Shown here: one piece after another, positions 1-6,696 of the stretch | Numbering within the stretch: position 1 is the first letter of the stretch | How the letters are laid out: every line of letters starts with the position of its first letter | NCBI GenBank assembly: GCA_030639665.1 | Contig: DAOWCC010000071.1 | Coordinates: 1 to 10,693, forward strand | DNA: 10,693 nucleotides | Direction of reading: 5' to 3' | Source of the DNA: Elusimicrobiota bacterium | GTDB taxonomy: Bacteria > Elusimicrobiota > Elusimicrobia > Elusimicrobiales > UBA9959 | Notes under the pieces: generated by a model | What the model was told of the DNA's origin: nothing | Database searches by the model: none | Seen by the model: the letters and a program-made list of their open reading frames with translations, nothing else | Program-made: the position numbers and the translations under genes

Positions 1-97
1 GTGAGATGCATAGGGGTGACTGCTCGGAGACCCTGTCCCTGAGGGTAAACTTACTGACAGGACCCGCTGAGTCGTTAATAGAGTAAATTAGACGTTT
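1..97. other. Unidentified foldable GC-rich edge segment
   Basis: No ORF of note is visible. The segment is richer in G+C than most intergenic DNA here and can form competing hairpins. CCTGTC at 32-37 pairs perfectly with GACAGG at 56-61, ACCCT at 30-34 can alternatively pair with AGGGT at 42-46, and GACT (18-21) with AGTC (70-73) could close an outer stem. It may be the end of a structured RNA or a leader/trailer cut by the window edge. It lies just downstream of the minus-strand helicase stop. I compared it mentally with RNase P RNA, tmRNA, SRP RNA and common riboswitches and could not make a convincing match. Confidence 0.25.
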
Positions 98-1267
98 TCA
101 TTTTCCGAAAAGGTAGAGTTCTTCTTGAGCGCGGGTAATGCCTGTATAAAGCCAGCGCCGCCACATGTCATCGTCCATCTTGGGAAACCGTTCTTCAAAC
201 ATTATCACTTTCCGCGCTTGCCCGCCCTGGGCTTTATGAACGGTAATGGCATAGCCGAAATCGAAAAGATCGCCTTGCGAGGCTTTGAGCCTGTCTTTTG
301 TAAAATTAATAGCGGTTTTGGCTCCGAATTGCGGAGCATAAATTAAACCCGAATAGGGCTTCTTTAAATCATCCATTTGTATATCGGCTTGATACCAGTC
401 TTTATCCACCGTCTCTATACTGATGATAGCGCCTAGCATGCCATTGTAAATTCTTTTCTCATGATTGTTTCTAAGGCAGATAACCCTATCACCGGAAGAT
501 GGAGTCGGGCATTCAAAACCAAGCGAAGCTCTTATAAATTGATTTATTTTTATACGGGTTGAATTATATCCGCAAAGTATCATGGTGTCTTTATTATAGC
601 TTTCAAGAAGTTCCCCACTTCGCTCTTGTGTTTCAGGATCGCTTCTTAAATATTTGGCCACCCCGTCCCCATATTCTTTAGGCGGCACGATTCCCGTTTT
701 TCTGGCAAATTCCGAGACCATGATTATGGGATTATGTTTTGCCTGTCTGTGAATTTCAGTCAGTAATATTTCAGGCTTTTTCATTAAATTAAAATTCCCG
801 GATATTGGCGGTAATTGCCCGTGGTCTCCGACGGCGATTATGGGAATATTATAAGAGAGTAAATCTTTCCATATAGGGCCGTCCACCATGGAGGCCTCAT
901 CCACTATTATTAAATCCCTTTCAAGTTCTTCTTTTTTAGTCCAACCTGTTATTATGCCATTGGATGATTCTATCGGATTATATATAAGGCCGTGAATGGT
1001 GCTTATGGTATCTCCGGATACATTTACGCCTGATTCTTTAATTGTGAATTTAAGATTCTGGGCGGCTTTTCCCGTATAACTGCAAAAACCGACTTTTATT
1101 TTCTTATCTTTTTTAAGCTTTTCGATTTCTTTTCTGAAGATAGCTATAAGTGTGGTTTTGCCCGTGCCGGCATAACCTCCGAGGGTGATAGACTGTTTTT
1201 TCTCAGGGTCCTTATACCATTTAAGGAGTTTATTTAAGGCCAGTTTCTGGCCATTGGATAGTTCCAT
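98..1267 (-). CDS. RecD/Dda-like superfamily 1B DNA helicase (AAA ATPase)
   Basis: This is a 389-residue SF1 helicase that probably uses ATP hydrolysis to move along or unwind DNA in repair, recombination or replication restart. Visible motifs in order are Walker A GYAGTGKTT (31-39), an SYTGKAA motif Ia near 63-69, Walker B DEAS (123-126), motif III GDHGQLPP (147-154), and the UvrD_C_2-like end with GYAITVHKAQGGQ (338-350) and YTGITRAQEELY (374-385). These match the compact RecD-like/Dda type (AAA_30 plus UvrD_C_2) without RecD N-terminal extensions. I chose ATG 1267 because the longer frame starts at TTG (1285) and adds only six residues. No Shine-Dalgarno is seen before ATG 1267, but an extended -10 lies 8 nt upstream, so the mRNA may be leaderless. 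It is transcribed divergently from the nucleotidyltransferase gene. Such compact helicases occur in phages and accessory DNA as well as chromosomes; its partner is unknown. Confidence 0.9.
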   Translation of the reverse strand: MELSNGQKLALNKLLKWYKDPEKKQSITLGGYAGTGKTTLIAIFRKEIEKLKKDKKIKVGFCSYTGKAAQNLKFTIKESGVNVSGDTISTIHGLIYNPIESSNGIITGWTKKEELERDLIIVDEASMVDGPIWKDLLSYNIPIIAVGDHGQLPPISGNFNLMKKPEILLTEIHRQAKHNPIIMVSEFARKTGIVPPKEYGDGVAKYLRSDPETQERSGELLESYNKDTMILCGYNSTRIKINQFIRASLGFECPTPSSGDRVICLRNNHEKRIYNGMLGAIISIETVDKDWYQADIQMDDLKKPYSGLIYAPQFGAKTAINFTKDRLKASQGDLFDFGYAITVHKAQGGQARKVIMFEERFPKMDDDMWRRWLYTGITRAQEELYLFGK

Positions 1268-1275
1268 GTAAGAGT

Positions 1276-1284
1276 AATATAACA
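1276..1284 (-). promoter_or_regulatory. Extended -10 promoter element for the helicase gene
   Basis: On the minus strand the sequence reads TGTTATATT, a TGn extended -10 with hexamer TATATT, ending 8 nt before ATG 1267. This puts the predicted transcription start at or next to the start codon and fits the lack of a ribosome site. No good -35 box is seen. The ten bases ATTGTTATAT recur exactly at the nhaC promoter. Confidence 0.45.
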
Positions 1285-1305
1285 ATTATGGAGGAATGGA
1301 TTATA

Positions 1306-1319
1306 ACGCTTTTAAGCGT
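1306..1319. repeat. Small inverted repeat in the divergent intergenic region
   Basis: ACGCTT and AAGCGT form a perfect 6-bp inverted repeat around a 2-nt centre, between the divergent helicase and nucleotidyltransferase genes. It could be an operator or a short hairpin. There is no T-tract that would make it a terminator. Confidence 0.35.
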
Positions 1320-1323
1320 CCTC

Positions 1324-1351
1324 TTGATTTTATACGTAGATTGTGTATACT
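1324..1351 (+). promoter_or_regulatory. Candidate sigma-70 type promoter of the nucleotidyltransferase gene
   Basis: TTGATT (1324-1329) and TATACT (1346-1351) are separated by 16 nt. The predicted transcription start near 1358 would leave a leader of about 10 nt before ATG 1368, with no Shine-Dalgarno. The -10 box lies inside the 36-bp palindromic repeat, so a protein bound there could control this promoter. An alternative -10, TATAAA at 1357-1362, sits only 5 nt before the ATG. Confidence 0.4.
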
Positions 1352-1363
1352 ATACGTATAAAA
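1328..1363. repeat. 36-bp palindromic repeat, copy A (upstream of the nucleotidyltransferase gene)
   Basis: TTTTATACGTA (1328-1338) and TACGTATAAAA (1353-1363) are perfect 11-bp inverted arms around a 14-nt spacer. An equally long copy, matching at 30 of 36 positions by eye, lies at 2439-2474 after the gene. Copy A covers the promoter and ends 4 nt before ATG 1368. It could be an operator, a recombination or insertion site, or the edge of a small cassette. Confidence 0.7.
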
Positions 1364-1367
1364 AATT

Positions 1368-2424
1368 ATGATTAAAATATCCCCCGAAACCCATAATCTG
1401 TATTTAGAATTAATGCAGCAATTGACTGTGTTTGAAGCCAATCGTTCAATAAGCAGTTTGAACGGTTGTTTCACTAAAAAAAAAAATAAATGGTGAATTA
1501 TATTATTATTTTCAATATTCGGATCCCGGTAATCTTATGCGTCAAACTTATTTGGGAAAAAAATCCAAAGAACTTGAAAAATTAGTGAAAGAATTTAAAA
1601 AGACAAAGAAGCTGATTAAGCCTGATATAGATTGTATTAAAAAACTATGCGCTCAATTGAGGGTCGGAGGCGCTATTGTTAGCGACGCTCCTTCCGCCAG
1701 AATAATCAAATCTTTATCCGATGGCGGTATTTTTAAGCTCAATGGTATTTTAATAGGAACACATGCTTTTAGTGTTATAGGTAATATGATTGGCGCTAAT
1801 TGGAAAACGCATTTAAAAACTCAGGATATAGATATAGCCGCTCCCAAGAATATAGATATAGTGATGGGTGACTTAAAAGCCGATGTTCCCAATGCATTGG
1901 AACAATTAAAAATGGGTTTTTTGCCTGTTCCATCTTTAAATCCTAAAAATCCCTCAACTTCCTTTAAGGTTAGAGGTTCAACATTAATGGTGGATATATT
2001 GACTGCCGGTAAGAAAGAATCTGAAAAACCCGTGTTTTTATCAAAGTTTAATACGGCGGCTCAGCCTCTTCATTATCTGGATTATTTAATAAAAGATTTT
2101 GAAAAAGGCGCCATTATCAATAGTGAAGGAATTCTTGTAAATGTTCCTAATCCGGCGAGATTTGCTTTGCACAAGATTATCATAAGCCAAGACAGGCCGG
2201 CATTCGCTCATGGGAAAACTATGAAAGATATTTCACAAGCGGCTAAATTGCTTGATATATTAAGTGAAGAAAGGCCCGGAGATATTTTAGTTGCATGGGA
2301 TGATTTGAAAGGCCGAGGTAAAAACTGGGTGAAAAAATTTAAAGCCGGTTTGAAAGTGCTGGAGAATAAACATCAGATGGAATTTCAAAAGTTCTTATCA
2401 GTTCTTCCCGAATTAAAAAAATAA
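1368..2424 (+). CDS. GSU2403-type nucleotidyltransferase-fold protein, with a 1-nt frameshift
   Basis: The 1537-2424 frame encodes 295 residues resembling the uncharacterised GSU2403/NTP_transf_8 family: a VGGAIV start, GTHAF..IGNMIG, and the likely metal-binding QDIDIA motif (about 98-103). Its substrate is unknown. The true start appears to be ATG 1368. That frame reads MIKISPETHNLYLELMQQL and continues to CFTKKK at an A11 run, then hits a stop at 1494. The other frame continues without a start as KKKINGELYYYFQYSDPGN into MRQTYLG. Family members, as I recall them, have such a continuous KK...G..YYYFQYSDP..RQ.YLG stretch. With ten A instead of eleven, the two halves join into 351 residues. 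The change may be natural inactivation, transcriptional slippage that restores the frame, or a sequencing or assembly error. If translation used 1537 alone, about 56 N-terminal residues would be lost. The gene is bracketed by two 36-bp repeats. Confidence 0.8.
1476..1486 (+). other. A11 homopolymer, site of the apparent frameshift
   Basis: Eleven consecutive A residues separate the ATG 1368 frame from the frame of the conserved domain. Deleting one A joins the two into one uninterrupted protein with family-like sequence on both sides. Runs of this length are known sites of polymerase slippage and of sequencing error. Confidence 0.8.
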
Positions 2425-2438
2425 ATATTTCCAAATTC

Positions 2439-2474
2439 TTTTATACGTAGGTTTTGTGTAATCTGCGTATAAAA
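2439..2474. repeat. 36-bp palindromic repeat, copy B (downstream of the nucleotidyltransferase gene)
   Basis: TTTTATACG (2439-2447) and CGTATAAAA (2466-2474) are perfect 9-bp inverted arms. The whole 36 nt aligns without gaps to copy A at 1328-1363, including the shared first 12 bases TTTTATACGTAG and a shared central TTTGTGTA/ATTGTGTA-like segment. It sits 14 nt after the stop codon, between two converging genes, where it might also act in termination. The following 2475-2510 holds CTGCTTTCT twice and no gene. Confidence 0.65.
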
Positions 2475-2510
2475 TGTAGGTTCTGCTTTCTGCTCGCTAC
2501 TATCTGCTTT

Positions 2511-4211
2511 CTAACTAATCTCTATGTCGGGTAATTTGGTTCCGACTTTATAAAGTATGACCGCCATTATCAAAAAACAAATTCCATTTAACAACCAGGG
2601 ATTCATACCAAAGCCCGCCGGCAGATAACCCAGAAGAAGACAAACCGCTCCCGTTGTAAGAGCATAAGTCATTTGAGTGCGGACATGGTCTATATGGTCC
2701 ACCGCGCTGCCGATTGAAGATAAAATGGTGGTGTCGGATATGGGCGAGCAATGGTCGCCGAAAACCGAGCCCGATAGAACGGTTCCCACTGTGGCATATA
2801 AAAGATGCATGGATTGATCGGGCGGAAAACCCGCCGCGATGCCCATTTTATGAGCGAGAGGAACCGCAATGGGAAAGATTATGGCCATGGTGCCCCAGGA
2901 AGTTCCGGTCGCGAACGCGATGCAAGCCGATGCCAGAAATATAACGGCGGGCAGGCCCCAGACAGGCAAAGTTCCCGATAGAAGCTGAGTTACATATTGC
3001 GCCGTTCCAATTTCCTTGGTAACGCCGCCGATGGCCCAGGCTAGGGATAAAACAAGAACCGCCATTAACATAGATTTCGCGCCTGAAAACCAAGCTTCCA
3101 TGCCTTCTTTAAATGAGAGAGCTTTCATACCGAGAGCTAAAAACAATGCCGTTAAACTTGAAGCAAGCGATGCCCATAGTAAAGCCTTAAAACAATTGGC
3201 ATTGCCGAGTATATCGCGCAGGCCGATGTTTTTTGAAGTTTCTCCCCCTTTGGCCGCTATTTCATTAAGGCCGCTGCCGATAAGTCCGACTATAACAGCG
3301 CCCACAAGAACAATTATGGGAACAATGGCCAGAGCCGCGCTTCTTTGCTCCGGTTTTTTGCCTTTATCAAAATCGGCGCTTTCGCTTAAAGGTGTTGAAC
3401 CCGGACGGAGCGGTTGATTTTCATTTATAGCTCTTTGTTCCGCCTCAAGCATGGAGCCGAAATCCCGTTTCATAAAAATTGTAAGAGGTATAAAGAGAAG
3501 TATTATTATCAAATAGAAACTATAGGGAATGGAATGTAAAAATACGAGATAAGCGTCGCCTTGAATATTTGAGGCTTTCATGGCGTCCGCTATAAGTCCG
3601 AGTTCAAAGCCTATCCAGGTTGAAACCAGAAGCAGAGAAGATATTGGAGCGGCTGTGGCGTCTATTATAAATGAAAGTTTTTCCCTTGAAATTCTGAATT
3701 TATCAGATAGGGGCCTCATCATATTGCCGACTATGAGGCAATTTGAATAATCGTCAAAGAAAATAGCCAAACCCATCATCCATGTTGCCAGTTGAACTTT
3801 AAGTCGTGAAGATACTCTCTTGGCTATGGCCGAGACAAAACCCTCAAGGCCGCCAGAGCGCGCTATTAAGCCGACGGTGCCGCCTATTACAAGTGTGAAT
3901 AATATTATGGAAGAATGGTCGCTATCCGCCACCGCTTTAAGTATATGCGTGTCCAAGGCTGTGAAAAGTCCCACGCCCGCGGCTTTCACGGTTTCTAAAG
4001 CGTTTGCGGGTTTGAGAGCCAGGGCCGCTCCGACCCATACGCCTGAAAAAAGTGAGAACAATACATCTCTGGTTATAAGGGCTAAAGCTATGGCTATTGA
4101 CGGAGGCCAAAGTGGGGAAGTTCCGATAAGCGCCGAGGGTCCGCCGAATATAAGTATTAGTAAAGCTACGGCTCCGAATACGGATAATGAAATATAAAGT
4201 CTTTTAAGCAT
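2511..4211 (-). CDS. nhaC: NhaC-family Na+/H+ antiporter
   Basis: This is a 566-residue polytopic inner-membrane protein of the NhaC superfamily (PF03553-like), expected to exchange Na+ for H+ or a related organic substrate pair. It has about twelve hydrophobic segments. Typical family stretches are LFSGVWVGA, FTLVIGGTVGLI, the conserved IFFDDYSNCLIVGN, a later ATGTSWGTMAIIFPIAVPLA and SGSVFGDHCSPISDTTILSS near residue 500. The acidic FDDYSN and GDHCSPISDT segments are the likely ion-binding parts. ATG 4211 is preferred over the longer start at 4238 because AGAGAGG lies 6 nt upstream of it. A hydrophilic loop with PGSTPLSESADFDKGKK in the middle is probably cytoplasmic. The gene is preceded by a -10 box and a 9-bp tandem repeat and converges on the nucleotidyltransferase gene. 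Family assignment is secure; the exact substrate is not, since NhaC-like proteins include malate/lactate antiporters. Confidence 0.92.
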   Translation of the reverse strand: MLKRLYISLSVFGAVALLILIFGGPSALIGTSPLWPPSIAIALALITRDVLFSLFSGVWVGAALALKPANALETVKAAGVGLFTALDTHILKAVADSDHSSIILFTLVIGGTVGLIARSGGLEGFVSAIAKRVSSRLKVQLATWMMGLAIFFDDYSNCLIVGNMMRPLSDKFRISREKLSFIIDATAAPISSLLLVSTWIGFELGLIADAMKASNIQGDAYLVFLHSIPYSFYLIIILLFIPLTIFMKRDFGSMLEAEQRAINENQPLRPGSTPLSESADFDKGKKPEQRSAALAIVPIIVLVGAVIVGLIGSGLNEIAAKGGETSKNIGLRDILGNANCFKALLWASLASSLTALFLALGMKALSFKEGMEAWFSGAKSMLMAVLVLSLAWAIGGVTKEIGTAQYVTQLLSGTLPVWGLPAVIFLASACIAFATGTSWGTMAIIFPIAVPLAHKMGIAAGFPPDQSMHLLYATVGTVLSGSVFGDHCSPISDTTILSSIGSAVDHIDHVRTQMTYALTTGAVCLLLGYLPAGFGMNPWLLNGICFLIMAVILYKVGTKLPDIEIS

Positions 4212-4217
4212 ATAAAT

Positions 4218-4242
4218 CCTCTCTGTAATATTTAACATTATA
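4218..4242 (-). promoter_or_regulatory. -10 box and Shine-Dalgarno of the nhaC gene
   Basis: On the minus strand TATAAT lies at 4242-4237 and AGAGAGG at 4224-4218, followed by a 6-nt gap to ATG 4211. The transcription start would be near 4230, giving a leader of about 20 nt. No consensus -35 is seen; that position falls within the 9-bp tandem repeat. The Shine-Dalgarno decides the start codon choice. Confidence 0.55.
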
Positions 4243-4244
4243 TA

Positions 4245-4280
4245 ACAATAGAGTTTATAGCGTTAATAGAGTTAATAGCG
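4245..4280. repeat. Four tandem 9-bp units upstream of nhaC
   Basis: On the plus strand the units read ACAATAGAG, TTTATAGCG, TTAATAGAG and TTAATAGCG, so AGAG and AGCG endings alternate and the array can also be read as two 18-bp units. It covers the -35 position of the nhaC promoter. A single matching TTAATAGAG also occurs at 75-83, after the helicase gene. Confidence 0.65.
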
Positions 4281-4517
4281 TAACAAAAACAGCTAACAGC
4301 AAAACAGACAAATCCCCCTCAATCCCCCTTTAATAAAGTGGGAGGAGATAAACGAAAACAAATAAGTCTTAGAGTCGAAAATGGCTAGGCGGCAAACGGC
4401 TAGGCAGCCAGACAGCCAACAAATAGAGAATTTCCTTATGTCGGCTGAGGGTGATTCCGCTGTATCGTAATTCGGGCGGGACCCCTTTTTCCGATAAAAA
4501 ATTAAAGATATCAGGGA
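4281..4517. other. Intergenic stretch with a C-rich tandem decamer and hairpin
   Basis: No convincing gene is seen. AATCCCCCTC (4311-4320) is followed directly by AATCCCCCTT (4321-4330). CCC-C-CTTT (4324-4331) pairs with AAAG-T-GGG (4335-4342) around a 3-nt loop with one mismatch. GGCTAGGC occurs twice between about 4380 and 4410. From about 4440 the G+C content rises. An 82-codon minus-strand frame (4293-4541) has no family resemblance and a poor residue pattern, so I do not call it. Confidence 0.4.
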
Positions 4518-4655
4518 ATGGCAGGTGTGTTTGCTAAGCATGGCCGTTCGGAAGCCGACTTGGACATTCAGGAGGCTGAGATACGGAATGGCGCAGTACT
4601 AAGCGACCATGGTCATGCGTGTAAATATACCTGTCATACCAAAAAACAAATGTAA
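4518..4655 (+). CDS. Doubtful 45-residue small ORF in a GC-richer intergenic island
   Basis: The frame starts MAGVFAKHGRSEADLD and ends near HGHACKYTCHTKKQM, with two Cys and four His, three of them in the last third. An in-frame TAA lies just upstream of the ATG. AGGGA directly abuts the start, which is too close for a normal Shine-Dalgarno. I do not recognise it. The same DNA can fold: GCATGGCC near 4538 can pair with GGTCATGC near 4610, TCGG/CCGA and TCAG/CTGA make inner hairpins, and GACCATGGTC is a 10-bp palindrome. A noncoding RNA or remnant is therefore as likely as a peptide. Confidence 0.15.
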   Translation: MAGVFAKHGRSEADLDIQEAEIRNGAVLSDHGHACKYTCHTKKQM

Positions 4656-4664
4656 ACTTTTGTT
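4641..4664 (-). terminator. Weak AT-rich hairpin with T-tract after pyk
   Basis: Read on the minus strand, AACAAA and TTTGTT form a 6-bp stem with an 8-nt loop, followed by TTTT. It lies 20 nt after the pyruvate kinase stop codon. The stem is A+T only apart from two G-C pairs, so it would be a weak intrinsic terminator. Confidence 0.3.
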
Positions 4665-4683
4665 AATAATTAGAGATTTCCTA

Positions 4684-5712
4684 TTATATCTTTGATTTTT
4701 TTGAGGATTTCTCGGTGTGTTTGATTATTTTATTCATCATATCCACGGCCTCAACGGGATATTTTCCCGCCGCAGTTTCACCTGAAAGCATGACATAATT
4801 TGTGCCGTCCAAAATGGCATTGGCCACATCCGACACTTCCGCTCTTGTGGGGTTTGCCCGTTCTGTCATTGATTCCAGCATTTGGGTTGCAGTTATAACG
4901 GGTTTCTTTTTTAAATTGCATTTTTTAATGATGAGTTTTTGAATAATCGGTATTTGATAAATTGGAAAGGATATGCCCATATCCCCGCGAGCTATCATAA
5001 TAGCGTCGGAGGCCTCAATTATTTTATCTATATTTTTGACGGCTTCCCGGGATTCTATCTTGGCTATTATTTTACAATCGGGGTGAAGGGTTTCCAATAT
5101 AGTCCGAACGGCGATAACTTCTTTTTCCGAGAGGACAAATGAAAGGGCTATATAATCAACTTTATGTCTTATGGCAAATTTCAAATCCCTGATATCCTCG
5201 GCATTAAGCAAAGGAAAATCCAAAGTTGCTTCCGGGATATTTACACCTTTGCGTTTTTTTAGAAAACCGCCCGCAACAACTTCGGTTTCAACTTTGTTTT
5301 TTAAAACTTTTTTGATTTTAAGGCAGATATTGCCGTCGTCGATATAAATAAGAAAGCCTTTTTTAAGAGGCTTTAATGAGCCTCTATAATCAAAAGGAAT
5401 TGTATTGCCGGAACCTTTAATATCTTCCGTGGTCAGATAAACGGTCTGACGGCTTTTTAAAAGTATGGGTTTCGCCCCTTTAAGACGGCCTATTCTTATT
5501 CTGTTTCCTTTTAAATCCTGAAGAATTCTGATATGGCGGCGATATTTTTTATTGAGTTTTCTTATCAGTTCAACTTTTTCCAAGTGGCTTTCATGCGAAC
5601 CGTGTGAAAAATTGAGCCTTATCACATCAAGGCCGGATATCATCATTTTGCGCAGAATGGTCTCAGTTGAAGAGGTTGGACCTAAAGTGGCTATTATTTT
5701 AGTTTTTGGCAT
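4684..5712 (-). CDS. pyk: Pyruvate kinase lacking the C-terminal domain
   Basis: This 342-residue protein should transfer phosphate from phosphoenolpyruvate to ADP, giving pyruvate and ATP in the last step of glycolysis. The active-site parts are in place: RLNFSHG with R32, N34, S36 and H37, the B domain starting near DLKGNRIRIG (66-75), KGVNIP (155-160), catalytic K218 in IIAKIES, IARGDMG, TATQMLESM, PTRAEVSDVANAILDGT and MLSGETAAGKYP. Most family members are about 470 residues and continue into an allosteric PK_C domain. Here the protein ends in a short KSSKKSKI tail right after the barrel, and no PK_C remnant is visible in the three frames after the stop. DLKGN replaces the more usual DLKGP/DTKGP. 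A GAGG ribosome site lies 4 nt before ATG 5712. It is 48 nt downstream of the M28 gene and probably co-transcribed with it. Lack of the regulatory domain predicts an enzyme without the usual allosteric control. Confidence 0.93.
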   Translation of the reverse strand: MPKTKIIATLGPTSSTETILRKMMISGLDVIRLNFSHGSHESHLEKVELIRKLNKKYRRHIRILQDLKGNRIRIGRLKGAKPILLKSRQTVYLTTEDIKGSGNTIPFDYRGSLKPLKKGFLIYIDDGNICLKIKKVLKNKVETEVVAGGFLKKRKGVNIPEATLDFPLLNAEDIRDLKFAIRHKVDYIALSFVLSEKEVIAVRTILETLHPDCKIIAKIESREAVKNIDKIIEASDAIMIARGDMGISFPIYQIPIIQKLIIKKCNLKKKPVITATQMLESMTERANPTRAEVSDVANAILDGTNYVMLSGETAAGKYPVEAVDMMNKIIKHTEKSSKKSKI

Positions 5713-5760
5713 TAATCCTCTTTTTTTATTTTGTGTTGTTTTTGTTTGATATGTCTTGAT

Positions 5761-6690
5761 TTATAGCGCTAAATCAAGAAGTATTTGTTTTGTTCCGTCC
5801 ACAACATCGGCCATTTTATTATAATCCAATTTCTCAATTGTATCTTGAGGTGTATGATAATGCGGAGTTCTGAAAAAGGCGGTGTCACAAAGCATAATGG
5901 CTTTATAACCGAATTTCCAGAAAGCCCATTGATCTGAAAGCGTTATGGCGTTTACCAAAGTCGCGGGAGCCCATAATTTTGCAATCGGCATTTTGGAAGC
6001 GCTTTTAAAAGATGCCGTTGATTTTTCCAGTAATTTTCTTGAAGGCATATTTGAGACCATGCTGAGAAAATTTCCCGTACTCGGATAGAAGAATTTTAAG
6101 ACATGAGGATAATTCTGCGATTGGGGCTTGTCCGAGTAATAACCGACCGATTCAAGGCATATCATGGCTTCTATATTTTCATCCAGAGTTTTGCACATCT
6201 TGGCGTATCTCAGACTGCCCATATCATTGGTTTTAAAGAAAGGCGGCTCTTCATTGGCAAAGGCCACAAAACGCAATGTTTTCTCGGTTTTTATATTTTT
6301 AAATAGTCTTGCAAGTTCCAGAAGAACGCCCACGGCGGAGCCATTATCGTCGGCGCCGGGCGTGTCTCCGTAAGTGTCATAATGCGCTCCTATGACTATT
6401 ATGGAATCTTTATCGGTTGAGCCGGGTATGGTGGCTATTATATTTTCAAAATCCATATCCACCGAATCGGCTTTATAAATTTGAGTGTCGGCTGTATAGC
6501 CGTGTCTTTCGAATTCATACTTTATATAGTTTATGGCTTTCTTCAGGCCTGATGGGTTTAAGTGATTTCTTTTGCCTATATCTCTTGCCAGAACGCTGAG
6601 GGTTTTGGCGAGGTTTTCCGCGGTAGTGTTTTTAAATTGAGGTTTATTTGTGTCTGAGGCGTTTATAGTATCGGTATCGGTTTTTGTCAT
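5761..6690 (-). CDS. M28-family zinc metallopeptidase (aminopeptidase type)
   Basis: The 309-residue protein has the co-catalytic zinc layout of peptidase family M28: GAHYDT (H103, D105), PGADDNGSAVG (D114), the acidic pair NEE (E147-E148), E180 in CLESVGYY, and H277/H279 in TPHYHTPQDT. LSDQWAFW (252-259) fits the usual S-D-x-x-F/W-x-x-x-G motif before it. It probably removes N-terminal amino acids from peptides, but M28 also contains glutaminyl cyclases and other activities. There is no signal peptide or membrane segment, so a cytoplasmic location is likely, whereas many M28 enzymes are secreted. ATG 6690 has no Shine-Dalgarno; instead TATAAT ends 6 nt before it, which suggests a leaderless mRNA. 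It follows the transaldolase/PGI gene after about 147 nt and precedes pyk by 48 nt. Confidence 0.9.
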   Translation of the reverse strand: MTKTDTDTINASDTNKPQFKNTTAENLAKTLSVLARDIGKRNHLNPSGLKKAINYIKYEFERHGYTADTQIYKADSVDMDFENIIATIPGSTDKDSIIVIGAHYDTYGDTPGADDNGSAVGVLLELARLFKNIKTEKTLRFVAFANEEPPFFKTNDMGSLRYAKMCKTLDENIEAMICLESVGYYSDKPQSQNYPHVLKFFYPSTGNFLSMVSNMPSRKLLEKSTASFKSASKMPIAKLWAPATLVNAITLSDQWAFWKFGYKAIMLCDTAFFRTPHYHTPQDTIEKLDYNKMADVVDGTKQILLDLAL

Positions 6691-6696
6691 ACTTTC

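Noticed and set aside
1..90. 3' end of RNase P RNA
   Set aside because: GACAGGACCC and a GAT..ATG-like segment faintly recall the RNase P 3' end, but the conserved ACAGAA and GGCTTA blocks are not matched.
1328..1363. dif/pdif (XerC/XerD) site
   Set aside because: It has 11-bp arms like dif and a CGTATAA word, but the spacer is 14 nt rather than about 6 and the arms do not match Xer consensus well.
1328..2474. Two-unit CRISPR array
   Set aside because: There are only two copies about 1.1 kb apart with a gene between them; no spacer-length spacing and no cas gene.
3016..3417. 133-codon plus-strand ORF
   Set aside because: It lies inside nhaC on the opposite strand and has no recognisable motif.
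3820..4197. 125-codon plus-strand ORF
   Set aside because: Antisense shadow of the N-terminal membrane segments of nhaC.
4293..4541. 82-codon minus-strand ORF between pyk and nhaC
   Set aside because: No family resemblance; it crosses C-rich repeats and a hairpin, and its residue mix looks random. No ribosome site was seen.
4684..4720. Frameshift hiding a PK_C domain after pyk
   Set aside because: An A7 run lies near the 3' end of the gene, but the alternative frames stop soon or show no PK_C-like sequence, so true absence of the domain is more likely.
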